Assembly: GCA_028023455.1 (NCBI GenBank)
Contig: JAQFVV010006341.1
Span: 1,554,001 to 1,618,000 of the forward strand
DNA from: Epiperipatus broadwayi
Taxonomy: Eukaryota; Onychophora; Udeonychophora; Euonychophora; Peripatidae
DNA: 64,000 nucleotides
Direction of reading: 5' to 3'
The notes beneath the pieces are model-generated. The model searched no databases. It saw nothing but the letters and a program-made list of their open reading frames with translations, and had not been told where the DNA came from. This document shows positions 48,416 to 60,169 of this stretch, in pieces (within the stretch, counting starts at the first letter, position 1; every line of letters begins with the position of its first letter). Made by a program: the position numbers and the translations under genes.

Positions 48416-48693
48416 CATATGTATTGCTTATAATAACTTCTTTCATATACACTTTAATGCAAAAAAGTTCTTTAATAAAACTTCTTTATTTTCCTGACAG
48501 AGGAAGTTTGAGAAAGCTCCGATGAAGGCTGCTGGACAGTCGAAACTGTCAGGAAAAGAAAGAAGTTTTATTAAAGAATTTTTTTGCATTAAAGTGTATA
48601 TAAAAGAAGTTATTATAAACAATATATATATATGAATATATAAAGAAATGCAAAGAAAGTAAAGGAGAAGAATAGGAGTATATACTTCTAATA
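48416..48693. mobile_element. Foldback element with a 14-bp target-site duplication
   Basis: The 14-base word ATAAGGGATACCTT stands at 48402-48415 and again, unchanged, at 48694-48707, marking a precise insertion of 278 bases. Inside, arms of about 85-90 bases (about 48414-48500 and 48547-48636) are inverted repeats: TTATAATAACTTCTTT..., TACACTTTAATGCAAAAAA, AATAAAACTTCTTT and TTTTCCTGACAG pair with the other arm. The centre holds the hammerhead-like motif at 48519-48546. An A/G-rich tail (about 48640-48690) follows the right arm. A long target duplication with a one-sided tail suggests retrotransposition, not cut-and-paste. Confidence 0.85.
48519..48546 (+). other. Hammerhead-like hairpin motif (foldback core)
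   Basis: It reads CCGATGA-A, stem GGCTG, loop CTGGA, stem CAGTC (one G-U pair), then GAAAC, closed by the helix CCTGACAG/CTGTCAGG. The layout corresponds to a hammerhead with stem III outermost, but U4 is C and the base before the closing pair is A, so cleavage is unlikely in this copy. Confidence 0.5.
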
Positions 48694-48709
48694 ATAAGGG
48701 ATACCTTGT

Positions 48710-50555
48710 TCGTTAAAATGAAAATGGTATTTTACTTTTTTTTCAGTAATTAATTATGAAAAATTAAATTTACAAACCATTAACTATGTTAAGTCTAGTA
48801 AAGAAATAAAACAAGAAGAACATTTTTAATACCAATATATATAAAGATCTTCAATATTAATTATGGCCTCAGATGTTTGTCTCACAATTAGATAAACTTT
48901 ATGACTAATATAAATGAAGCATCATTATCTTTTGCTGAAAATAAAATTAAAAAAATATATTAATTTATTTGCCTTTCTCTAATGCTCCAATATTGACAAT
49001 GTGGTTATTAAAGCCTGTGGTAACGTTACTTGAGATAATAAAGACAAACATATAAAGTTCATGCACTAAATGAATAGAACTCAGCTATGATAGAGTTAAT
49101 GAAGTCATGTGATTCAAACTGATTTGATTTTTTCACTTTTATAACATAAATTAAATCAATGGATTTTGTGGCATTTACTAACTAGATATAATTCTGGGAT
49201 AAGGATGAGCATAGATTAGCTGTGTCTAAATCTGAGATATGGTATACAAATACCCTACCTATATTGATGTTAATGTGTTTATTTCAAAACTAAATCAAGT
49301 TTGTTTAGGTTTAATCTCAGTTTTAATAACATTCTATCTCTAATAGTCTATTGATTAGAACACACATCTTAAGACTTTCAGCTTTATATCAAGTCTGTAT
49401 ATTCTTTTCAATCTTGAAGATGAAAATCAGTCTATTATTCTCTCTTCTCTCATCTGAGAGGCAATTCTTTTCTGTCTCATCTCACACCTGAAAAACAGGC
49501 TAATCTTTTTTAGCTTACAGCTAAAAAAAATTTATTTCTGTCTCTCAATTGAAAATCAGTCTTAATTTTATCTCACAGATGTAAGTTAACTATTTTCTTA
49601 TATCTTACTGCTTAATGCTATTCTCTTTTGACTCATTTTCTTTTGCCTTGTTGCATACCTAAGAATCAATCTACTCCACTAACTAAATGGTTGTGGACTC
49701 TTTAAAATGATTGTGTTTTAATCATCTTCTTCAGTAGGTCATTCATGGCCATCAAGTCTTTAACTAAGCAGGAAAATCCATTTGGTGAAGAAGAATCATT
49801 AAGACAATTAATACCAAACAAATTACAGGTTTGAAGATGGAAATCTCACAGTATATGTTCATAGCATCCAGATGTTATAGCTTTGTATAGAACATACCAG
49901 AGATTTGATCTCGTAAATTTTCTATTAAAATGACGTCTAGATATTCTGCTGATCAGCTGCCTTATGCATTGATAGCTTTTACAATGAATTCATATGAAAC
50001 AAAGATCCATAGCCTTCACATATGGAATTGCGACTTGTAATAAAATTGACCATTGAATCAGCTTTATATATAAGAAATTCATTTAAAATGTGGCAGGATA
50101 ATTACTAGTGACAGCCCACACTCATACATCAAGGATCTGCTAAGTTCTCACATTGTAAGTGAATATGAGGATCTAGTTTTTATTTTAAAGGAAGTGATTC
50201 TTTACCATTGTTAGTTAATGTGGTATTTTCAAATTTGACTTCATATATAACTGAAGTCCTAAACTGTCACTGATATTATTTTAGTAAGTGTAGATTTCTC
50301 TTCATTACCACATCGACGCTTAATTCTTTTTTATTAACTATGCTAAGACTTCGGCTTCTTTAACAATACTCACATGTATAAAAGAATACACTGTATGCTT
50401 AATTTTGCATAAATATCAATTATTTGAGGGATCATTAGTCAGACATACAGTCGGCAGTGGCTTTAACTTTAAGCAAGTAAAAATTAATCCACAATCGTGC
50501 GATGGCTAAAATCATTGTAGACAATTTATTTAATATGTGATTTTTTTTAGACACC
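48710..50555. other. GEN1: Intronic DNA with decayed tandem repeat, no gene recognised
   Basis: About 49420-49615 holds about six degenerate units of 30-35 bp built around AAAATCAG-TCT...TTCTGTCTCATCTCACA (listed separately). About 49740-50520 is less AT-rich and reads minus-strand pieces such as LAIARLWINFYLLKVKATAD, perhaps an old retroelement, unassigned. Confidence 0.4.
49420..49615. repeat. Degenerate ~33-bp tandem repeat
   Basis: Units begin TGAAAATCAG, TGAGAGGCAA, TGAAAAACAG, TAAAAAAAAT, TGAAAATCAG and TAAGTTAAC, and end CTCATC, CTCACACC, CTTACAGC, CTCTCAAT, CTCACAGATG. Substitutions are many but the phase is kept over about six units. Confidence 0.5.
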
Positions 50556-50559
50556 TTAA

Positions 50560-52700
50560 CTATTAATAAAATATGATAAAGTAGCATGTAGAGATTTCAA
50601 CCATGACTTAGTCTCACTCACAGCTTTATTTAAATCTTTAAATTCTGTCCTGTAGCCATAGATTGGTTGTCATTAATGATGAGATTCATAGTTTGTGTTT
50701 GTTCATATTTACACAGATCAGTATTACTAAATTCCATTTATAAAGTGAATGAACACAATGACTATGGAGTATTCTGAGTCTGTTTGAGATTCCAGTTCTG
50801 CATAAGAAGTTCAAATACAGTCGGTTGTATTGTTGGATCTGGAAAAAGAAATTTGTTTCGAACTTCATAAGAGTTTCATTTTTTGTGCCTTAATTCTTCA
50901 ATTGTAGGAAAATATCTCTTAATTTGAAATTAATCTTAGATAGTGCATTCTTTCTTGAATTTTAGACTAGCGTAATCTGCTGCAACTTTGATTCTGATTT
51001 CTGGTAGAGGAATACGGGAAAAGAAGGAAACCAACGTAAAGGAATAAATTTCAGTTTCACAGTAATATTTCTCATGGTAATATTTAATTGAGAATTCAGA
51101 AGTTTAGTGTGAGAACTTTTTCTCCAACTAGTATGCACCAAAAGAAGATGTTAGTGCTAAAGAAGCTGTTTATAAAGTACTTGCATCGCAGCCTCGAGTA
51201 GATCTAACTAACATTTGAAGAAGAGTATTTCTTGAAATTAATCTTGATCTAAACTTAAATGAATGAGGAAAATAAGTTAAACTAGGATCCAGAATTATTC
51301 TGAAATAGCTTGTAATATAATTGTATTTCAGTTTGCTATTGCAAAGGTTATAATTCAGATTATGAGATATAGATGAAAAGTTAAGTATATTATTTTTATT
51401 GGATTAGGAATAAGATTCCAACCTTTGAAAAAGATTTCTAATCTTTTCGTATGCTTATTGAGAGACTTTTTTATTTGAAGAAAGGACTTCTTTTGAGAAG
51501 TCAAAGCAATATTACCATCATAATGAATTTCCTGCATTATGTTTCAGGAAGACAATTCATCATTATTATATTAAATAAAATAAATGAGAGAAAGAAAACT
51601 TGAGGAAGATCAGTCTTTAAAATTTTATATTTATTATAATTCTCTTTTAGTGTCGCATAGTTTTTTTAAATTAAAGAACATTTGGTCAAAGTAAATTAGT
51701 AGGATTCCTGCATTTAAGATTTAAAAAACTTTTAAAAGACAACAATTTTTCCTAATAGAATCATAAGCTGAGATTAGATCAACAAAGATAGAACAATTTT
51801 TAAATTTATTTTGAAAGCCTTTTTTTTTGGGTGAGTGGCTAAAAGTGAATTTTGTTCCTGTTCTAAATCCAGTGGCTATATAGATAGATAGTTCCAACTA
51901 TTGACAAAATTCTTGGAAAAATGTGATTTTTTCAATAACTTGATGCAGAATATTTAATAATGATATTGGGCAAAAAAAAAAATTGCATCGTTATTGGTGC
52001 TTTTAATCTGCATAGTTTTTCTTTATGCCAATTGCTCTGCAAATAATGTTATTGAATAGTTTTGCCAACTTCGCTTTGGCTTTAATTCAAGTGTGTTCTC
52101 TCTTAAGGCCTTTCTGATTTGAGACAATCAAGAGCAAATTCATCAATATTTAAAGTTTTATTAGATTAATATTAGAGAAACATTGTTAAGAGAAAAATTT
52201 AGCTGTAAGGCTGTCTTTTCTAATTTTATCAATCTTGTATTTAGAATTCTGACAAATAAGATTGAAAACCTTACTATTAGTAATACTGGTAGTTTTTAAG
52301 ATACATTTTTACAACCACCAAGTTTTCAGAAAAGCATACGGGTTTTATGTCTTGATCTTATAAAGTTTTGTTTTCCATAGTCTCTCTCTCACTTTTCAAT
52401 TTTGGCATCCATTCAGTAATTTATAATTTTGTTAACAGTTTCCAGATCTTTAGAAGACAGAATACTACTGCTTTTCTTTCAACTTAAAATAAATTGTTTT
52501 TGATATCCACAAGGGATAGATTCTTTGGAAACTGTTATTATGAGTGTGATAAACCTATCATAGTAAGGTGCAATTGGAGAGATTCTATTAATATTCTGAT
52601 CAAGATATCCAGTATATTTGCTCCAGTTAGTTTTTCTTAATTTCCATCTTGGAGTAGAGAAATTTTTACCTATAGTAATGTGGATTCTAGGAATCATTAA
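50560..52700 (-). mobile_element. Jockey-like LINE ORF2 relic
   Basis: At the upstream end of the minus strand (52697-52480) a clear frame reads STPRWKLRKTNWSKYTGYLD, QNINRISPIAPYYDRF and SKESIPCGYQKQFI. This is the endonuclease-RT linker typical of Jockey-like pol proteins (NW..., then IPRG-RK). Further down come FRIILDPSLTYFPHSFKFRS (about 51290), STRGCDAS (about 51190), FFSRIPLPEIRIKVAAD (about 51020-50970) and a C-terminal MNLIIND near 50690, the conserved region after RT and the end zinc-knuckle zone. The RT core between them is badly mutated. It runs opposite to the host gene. Confidence 0.75.
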
Positions 52701-52729
52701 GTTTGTTGTTTTTTTTTTTATTGGCTATA

Positions 52730-55700
52730 AGGGAAATGGCTACATTGGATAGCAGGGCATGGTGCCACTCAGAACATACCCAGATTGTGGATTAGAGGAA
52801 TAGTCTTCAGATATGAAGGTTAGCTAAGAATAACCAAAGTATAAAAAATAAAAAGTTGCTGACAATGGAGTAACATTCACTATCAGGATGTGGTGAAGGA
52901 GACAGTAGTTTGTTTACTTCTATAAAATGCCAAAATTCCTATGTTGGTGGATGTATAATGGTGAGTGTTGACCCCCATTAAATAAGTCAACACCCCACTG
53001 ATTGATGAATCAGCAACATCATTCTTCCAAGTCAGCTGAGGATCACTATAGGTGACAATGGTGAGGAAGAAGCGATAGACAGATGTTCATTCTTTGAGAT
53101 TCTGCTAGCGCATTAAGCCTATTATGAACATTACTGTTCAAAGAAGGCAACTAAATTGCCTTATAATGTTTTATTATGAATAGTTCTACAGTAATCATTA
53201 TGTTTTGTGTTGAGACTTTAGCTAAGAATGGCTTTGGTGTCTTGCCAGCAGGAGCAGACATGAGATTACTCAGGTCATAAACCTGCAAAATCCTCATAAA
53301 CTTCATTCATTAAGAGAAGACACATTGAGAATTGGCATGTGGGATGTTAGATCTTTGAGAAAAGCTGGGAAATTGGAAATTTTGAAAAAAAAAAGGATTG
53401 GGTATAAATAATATCAATGTTATAAGATTAAGTGAAGTGATGTGGGAGGGATATGATGAAGTAAGTAGTGGCGATATGATTGTAGTAATGATAGGTTGAT
53501 TATGATGAAGGATTTGCTAAATATGCAAGTTTATTCATTGACTATTAGTCATGATGATATTGAAATTGATGAAATAAATGAGAAGATAAAGGGAATTATC
53601 GAACAAGAAGGAAAAATGCATGTTATATTGCTATTGGGAAAGATAAAGAAGAGAAAATTGTTGGAAATTATGGTATTGGAAAAAGAAATAAAAGAAATAA
53701 TTGGCTTGTACAATTTTATAAGGAGAATGGGTTTGTAACTGCAAACACTTGTTTTAAAAACCATATAAGAAGATTGTATATATGGAAAACTTCAGGTGAT
53801 AGAGAAATTGATTAAATATTGATTTGGGATAGATACAAGAATGCTATAAAGGGGTTGCATGCTTTGCCTGGTGTTGATACAAACTTGTTATCATAATTTG
53901 ATTATGGCTAAATTAAAATTTAGTTTAAAAAGAATTAAAAGAGGAAAAAGATATGAAAGATGGGACTTGGATAAATGGAAAAAGGAAAATTTGGTTTAAT
54001 ACGTGAAAATGAAATAAAAAGGATTATATAAAGATGATGAATATATAAATAACCCTAATAAGTGTTGGTGTAGAATTAAAGAAGAATTCTTAAAAATAGA
54101 AAAAAATGAAATAGATGTTATTTGATCAAGGAAAGCTAAACAACATTGGATAATGAAAGGTATGTTGGAAAAAGTGGAAGTGCAGAGAAGATGGAAGAAT
54201 GTAAATTCTGAGGAAGGGCAAAGTGGATATAGAAAAAATAATAATGATCTAAAAAGAGAAACAGATTTAGCAAAAGAAAAATGGTTGGAGTAAGAATGTA
54301 GAGAGATAGAAAGAAATGCTTCAGCAGATGAAAAGATATGACCTAGTATTTGGTAGAATAAGGAATGTCATTTGGGAGAAAAAAAACATGGAGAGAAAGT
54401 GAGATTGCAGATAAGAATGGAAAGAAATTAATTGATAGCAATGATATATTAAAAAGATGGAAAGAATAATAAAATAGTTTAATTAATTATGAACTTGAAA
54501 ATATTGAATTAGATGATAAAGGTATGGACTATACTGCCAAATGAAGTAATAAAGTCAATTGCACAAATGAAGAATGACAAGGCTGTTGGATTTAATGCAA
54601 TATGTATAGAATTTTTGAAAAAAATGGGAGAATTTACAAGAAAATAGTTGGACTTGCAATTTGATATATAACAGTGGAGTTTGGCCTGAAGATTTTTTTT
54701 AAGGACTATAATAATTCCAATTGCTAAAAAAAAGAGAAAGCTGTTAAATGTGAAGAGTACAGAACCAAAGTTTTTTATCTCATGCTTCTAAAGTTTTATT
54801 GAAGATTTTAACTCAAAGAATTTATGAGAAGGTAGAGTATTATATTGGAGAAGAACAGTTTGGTTTTCAGAGATGGAAAACTACAAGTGATGCTATTGGT
54901 ATTGTTAGAATAATTGCAGAGAGATATATTGAAAAAAAAAAGAATTGGTATATGTTTTGTGGATTTGGAAAAGCATTTGATACAGTAGTCTGGAATAAAG
55001 TTATGACCATATTAAAAGACAAAGGAGTATTTTGGAAAGAGAGAAGATTGATTTGGGATATGTATATTGGACAAAGGATAAGAATTAAATTGGTGAACAA
55101 TGAGACTAATGAAGTGATTATAGAAAGTGGAGTTAGGCAAGGATGCAGTATGTCACCTATTCTTTTTAATATTTATTTAGAAGTCATGCTAAATAATTTA
55201 GACTATGGTAGAGCAAATGCTAGAGGTAGTATAATAAAATGCATACGATTTGCAGATGATATGGCTCTTATAGTTGAGGATGAAAATTTGTCTTCAGAAT
55301 ATGTTGAATAAATATTAAGAATGATATATGGAATGAAGATTAATGTTCAGAAGACTAAGTGCTTATGGATAGAGAGAAATGCAAAAAGACTGCAAATTGA
55401 AATCTGTGATAACATAGTTCAACAAGTAAAGGAATTTAGATAATTGGTTGAGTGAGAATGGAAGAAGTGAAGATGAAATTAAAAGAAGAATAGCATTAGC
55501 AAAGGAGTCATTTATTAAGAGAAAGAAAATATTTTGTGGAACTTTGAAAAGTTTATTAAGAAAGAGATTAATTAAATATTATGTGTGGAATGTACTAATG
55601 TATGTTTGTGCAATGTGAACAATGAGTAATAAAATTAGGAACAAATTGGAAGTCTTTGAAATGTGGACACGGAAAAGAGTGGAAAAAGTCATTTGGATGA

Positions 55701-55975
55701 AAAAATAACAAATGAAAGATTAAATGAAAAAAAGAAAATTGGTTGAGGAAATTAGAGAAAGAGAAAGTGAATTGGACATATATTAAGAAGAAATTATAGT
55801 TCAATGAAAGATGTTTTGGAGGGAGATTGACATTATTGGATGATATAAGAGATGGGAAGAGTTACATGGAATTGAAGAGCTGGGCAATGAAGGGAATGGA
55901 ATGGGAAAATGGATGAATTGATGATGTGACTACTCTATAAACCTGTCCTGCCTAAATAGAATATGCCTCCTTATT
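52730..55975 (+). mobile_element. Nearly full-length LINE with APE-type endonuclease and RT
   Basis: A GC-richer 5' region (52730-53310) is followed by LRIGMWDVRSLRKAGKLEIL at about 53330, the start of an AP-like endonuclease (family WNVRSL). It then reads MMKDLL, a GKIEQEGKMHVILLLG-like stretch (GDFNA in the family) and FKNHIRRLYIWKTSGDREI (53755-53805). The RT (54799-55310) keeps FGFQRWKTTSDAIGIVR, CGFGKAFDTVVWNK (motif A), SGVRQGCSMSPILFN and IRFADDMALIVEDE (motif C, intact FADD). The C-terminal part reads KTKCLWIERN, IGHILRRNYSS and SYMELKSWAMK. It ends near KPVLPK at about 55950. Frameshifts break the ORF. Proteins of this type are often misnamed craniofacial development protein 2. The exact clade (RTE-X or relatives) is unsettled. 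Confidence 0.85.
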
Positions 55976-57250
55976 TGGCATCCTAAACTAAATGCATTCA
56001 GTTTAAATTGTTTCATTCTAAAAGTTGATGACCTTTTTGTTTCTTATTTGCATATTCCTAAAGATTGCTATGACAAAATTGAAATATGTAAATGCAGAAA
56101 TTGTAAGAAGATCTGAAAGAAGACATCAGGAACAGTTTGTATTGGAAAATTTATAATTATTGCATACATATAAATGATCTATTATCTATGCAAATAGTGA
56201 TTGCAAAATCATTAATGCTATCTTCAATAGAAGTTATTTACTTCAAAACATGATTTGGAACAAAAATAGCCATGCCATGTTTAGAATATATTTTATCAGT
56301 ATCAACGTAAATTCAGGAAGTTTAAAAAGATAAGCATTATTAGAATAATAATAAGCCTCTGAATTATATAGAACAATTAATTGTAGAGGATCTCTATTTT
56401 TGATTGTAAAGCTCTCGGTGTTAATTTGAAGTAAATTTGTGATGTTTTTATGTGAAAAGAAAATTGTTCTGTAAAGAATATATCTGGCTCTTGAGATGCT
56501 CCATGATTGCCAACACCGTTTAGTCATTTTTTGTTTCAAGAACTCAAACTTACTTTCATAATCCTGGCTCAGATGTTCTCCATAATGCCATTGGGGTTAA
56601 CATATAATTGTAGATTATTTAAAATAAAATGTGAGATATTATATTTATATATGCTTGTAGACATATCTTTTGGATCTATACATGTTTATAATTGCTTGTT
56701 GCTAATATTGTTATACTAACATTTTGTTAAGATCACATCTGCTGTCATCTGGATAGTGAAGATTATTCAAGCTGATTCTGGAGAGATATTGAAAATCACT
56801 ATATCAACTTGAACTATTTACACCATCTGCATTAAGAAAGATGTTATTCTATCAAAATGTCTATATAACAATGTAGATGACAGCAGTTAGATATACAAAT
56901 AAATCTGAAAGATAAGTTTGCATTTTTTACTCTTGAAAATCTTTTGTTTTATTATATATATTTACTATTGAGACTTCAAATATGAAGTTTAGGATTTAAT
57001 TCAGCTGATAAAAAGTTTGGTATTTTGAATCTTTTGATCTTGTGACTACTTTTATTTCATTGTTATCAGTAATAGAAATTTGATGTACTTGTATAAAAAG
57101 ATTTATAGTGTTTATATTTATAGATGTGTACATCTAAATATAATTTATTTTTTCATTTACTACCATTCTGTTGTATTTATTATTAATATATTTACATAAA
57201 GAAATCATAAAATACATATACGTATAAACAATCTTATTTGGGTTATACCA
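55976..57250. other. GEN1: Intronic AT-rich DNA without a recognised gene
   Basis: Nothing recognised. The open frames in both directions between 56243 and 56719 look like chance. Confidence 0.45.
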
Positions 57251-57254
57251 AGTT

Positions 57255-58800
57255 TCAATGAAGAATTGTTATGTTTTAAGTAATAACAAGATTGAGTATG
57301 AAGTAAAGAACAATCATTATTATATATATTTAATGTTTGATTATGATAGATTAACAAAAAATTTTTTACTTCCTTCTGTTTTACAATTAATTGATTCCAA
57401 ATTGATTTTAGAAGAAAGAGATAAAATAAGTGGCATTCACAAAACTGGAATACGTTATGCTTCTTTAGATTTGTTTAAATCATCAATTTTTTTCAATATT
57501 TCAATGGACTCTCTCATAGTGTTTAAATCATATTTTTCCAAATTAGCTAGTATTTTAATATTATCAAAGTCAGGTGTGTGAGTAATTTCTAAAAAATGCA
57601 ATGTAAAAGTTAATGTAATCAACTTTTGATTGAAGGCATTTTTATGCTTCTTAACACTGACATTAATGTCTGTTTGATTGACCTACATAGATTTTGGACA
57701 CTATGAACATGGAATTAGACAGACACCTTGGTATTCTAAAAAATATTCAATCTTTAAATTTAAGAGAAAAAAAATCACCTTTTTTTTTGCTAGTGGAAAA
57801 GATAGTCTTAATATTGAAATTCAATATCTTCTAATGATTTTATCAGTGATTCCTTTAATACAAAGTAAAACAACTTTAGAACTAGTTGAGTTGTTTTTTT
57901 TCTTCTTAGTATCAATGCTATGTAAAGCTTTATATATATATAATTTTTATTGTAATCATTAGAGAATAGAATATTTTTAGTTAGTGCTATTTCGTGAGCA
58001 AGATATTTATCAGACAAACTATATGTCATCAAAGGATTTTTTGTCACAGAAAATATATGAGCAGGATGATGAAGAGAATTAAAATTGTGATATCTGTTTG
58101 TATGGAGGGGTTTTCTACAAACAGATATTTATAAAGATATTTTCTAGCAATTAAAATATCTAGAAAAGAAAGTGTTGTTGTTTTAAACTTCCATGCTGAA
58201 CTTAATATTGGAATGCAATCCATTATGAAAAACAAGAAAAGAATTCAAGCATCAATGTCATGAGGCCATATAACAAATATATCATCTACATATATGAGCC
58301 AAATGGAAGGCCTCTTGTCATTCATGTAGAGATCAGAAATTACAGGTGACAGTGGAGAGTCCACAGAAAAACCTTTAATTTGTTTATGTTTTTGGAAAAT
58401 CATAAATAAAAAATATTTTCAAGGCAATGTTTTACCAATAGAATATTAAAATCAGGTTAATTATTGTCTTCAGCTGTTATAAATAAAGTTTCTTCAACAG
58501 GAATATGGGTAAACATAGAAGAGACATCAAAACTAACCAATAAATTTCTTTTAGCTAGGTTCAGCTTTTTAATAATAGAAGTAATATGAGATGGAATGTT
58601 ATCTGTCAATGGTTGTAAGAATTGGGTTAAAAATCGAACCTAAGAATGTGTGGGAAAACCTATAGCACATACATTAGTTCTCAATAATACCTCAGGTTTA
58701 TGAATTTTAAATAAATCATTTATACCGTGCAATAATGCTCACTCCATACAAATCACAGATTTCGTGTCTTTGCTTCAAGTTGTGAATTACAACTATTTTT
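57255..58800 (-). mobile_element. Penelope-like retroelement with RT and GIY-YIG domain
   Basis: Down the minus strand, in order: LFKIHKPEVLLRTNVCAIGF (about 58710-58660; family PKIHKP..PLRPIVS), FLTQFLQPLTDNIPSHI, then LLVSFDVSSMFTHIPVEETL (58545-58490, motif A). Next are HKQIKGFSVDSPLSPVISDL (58390-58335) and IYVDDIFVIWPHD (58300-58262, catalytic YVDD intact). Then LSFLDILIARK (about 58175), the CRKP.HTNRYHNFNSLHHPA stretch, and LSDKYLAHEIALTKNILFSN. The C-terminus at 57735-57470 reads YQGVCLIPCS-stop-CPKS, then KKHKNAF and EITHTPDFDNIKIL, the Cys-pair linker and GIY-YIG nuclease. Few frameshifts separate long clean stretches, so the copy is relatively young but inactive. A hammerhead-like motif lies 1.3 kb upstream at 60128-60163. 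Confidence 0.92.
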
Positions 58801-60127
58801 GATATAATTATTCTAAAATGCTGTCAGAGTTCTTACATTATTGAGATATGTTTTAAAATTACAAGTACTTTAGTGTAAAATCCATGATGAACAAAACTAT
58901 TTCACAAAATATTATTATATTAATAAACTAAATTTATAAATTTGTAAAATATGTAAAAAAAATCAAGACTTAGTAAAATTTAGAAAGCTTAATACTACAA
59001 AGATTTGATCAATTTTATATAAAAAATCAAATAATCTTTATAGCCCTTAAATGATTTTCACAGTTAACAACACTCGCATAAAAGAAAATCAAGATATGCA
59101 CAGAAGAAATACAAACCAACATTCTGCAAATGATAAGATTAAAAAAACAATAACAATATTAAATCATTATGGGTGTATTTAAAATTTCTAGAATTAATGT
59201 TTGTGAATTAATTTTTAGGGAAAAGTAATGCACTTTATAAGTAAGAATCAATCTGATAACTGAAAACTTAACTAGTATGTCACCTGCATAGAATCATGTA
59301 CAAAGCAAAGTATCACTCAGTGGAAATCATTATAAATGCATAATTATTTATAAAAATGATTTATTTGTCTTCTTGTTCAATAATGGACCTTTGTTTTATT
59401 ATGTCTAAAGATAATTTTATTACTATTTATTTGCTGTATAAAACCTGATACAGATTTCATTTTCACAAAAGAAAATGGTGCTGATGCAGTGTTATGTGCA
59501 AAGAACTTATATATTGTGTCTATAGGAATATTTTTCTAGCGATCTACAAAAAAGTTTGACTAGTTCAAAAAATATATATTAATCTTTCTGTGCTCACTTC
59601 CTCAATCTTTCTCCTTACGATTTTCGATGATTAGTGGAATGCATACTGATGAATTGCCATCATTACTACAGATGATATTTGTTGTTTGCTTTGAGATTGT
59701 ATCATATGTTTATTCATATTCTAGGGCATATTTTCATCAATTTAATAATTTATTTGATTCATCAGATATCTTAATAACAATCAATACTTTGCCAAAATTT
59801 GAATTAAAAAATTTAATAAAATTATCTAAATAAAATATAATAGTTCTTAGTCCCTATTGTAAAATGAGTGAACAAAAAACAAATACTATGATTAAATTTT
59901 TAAATGTAAATAATTAAAACTCTTCGATTTAGACAGAATTGAGCCTTGATCATAAAGCTAGAAATATTTTTGAATCTCCATCAGTGTTATATATAAAAAA
60001 AATATTTTTGTAAGACATTATAAACACCATAACACTTTTTTTTTTCAAATTTTGGAATTTATTCTTAATCTGTACTAGTACATATTTTGCGGGTTCATCC
60101 ATGTTAAAAACTTTTAATATTAATATA
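58801..60127. other. Probable 5' part of the 57-kb Penelope element, uncertain
   Basis: The sequence between the RT start and the upstream hairpin motif is AT-rich. It holds minus-strand pieces such as KMKSVSGFIQQINSNKIIFR (about 59460-59400) but no recognised domain. It may be the element's N-terminal region, heavily decayed, or unrelated filler. Confidence 0.3.
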
Positions 60128-60163
60128 CTGACGTTTCGACTTGGTCACACAAGCCATCCACAG
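60128..60163 (-). other. Hammerhead-like hairpin motif upstream of the 57-kb Penelope element
   Basis: The minus strand reads CTGTGGA-T, stem GGCTTG, loop TGTGAC, stem CAAGTC (one G-U pair), then GAAACGTCAG. The GAAACGTC end is typical of Penelope terminal repeats. It lies upstream in the transcription direction of the RT ORF. Confidence 0.5.
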
Positions 60164-60169
60164 AGTTAT

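Noticed and set aside
53549-53764. Minus-strand open frame across the LINE endonuclease
   Set aside because: Shadow of the plus-strand LINE reading; purine-rich LINE sequence gives long antisense frames.
54867-55100. Minus-strand open frame across the LINE reverse transcriptase
   Set aside because: Antisense to a clear RT domain with FADD and GVRQGC motifs.
57258-57962. Plus-strand open frames of 107 and 94 codons
   Set aside because: They are antisense to the Penelope GIY-YIG and RT end, which have much better family matches.
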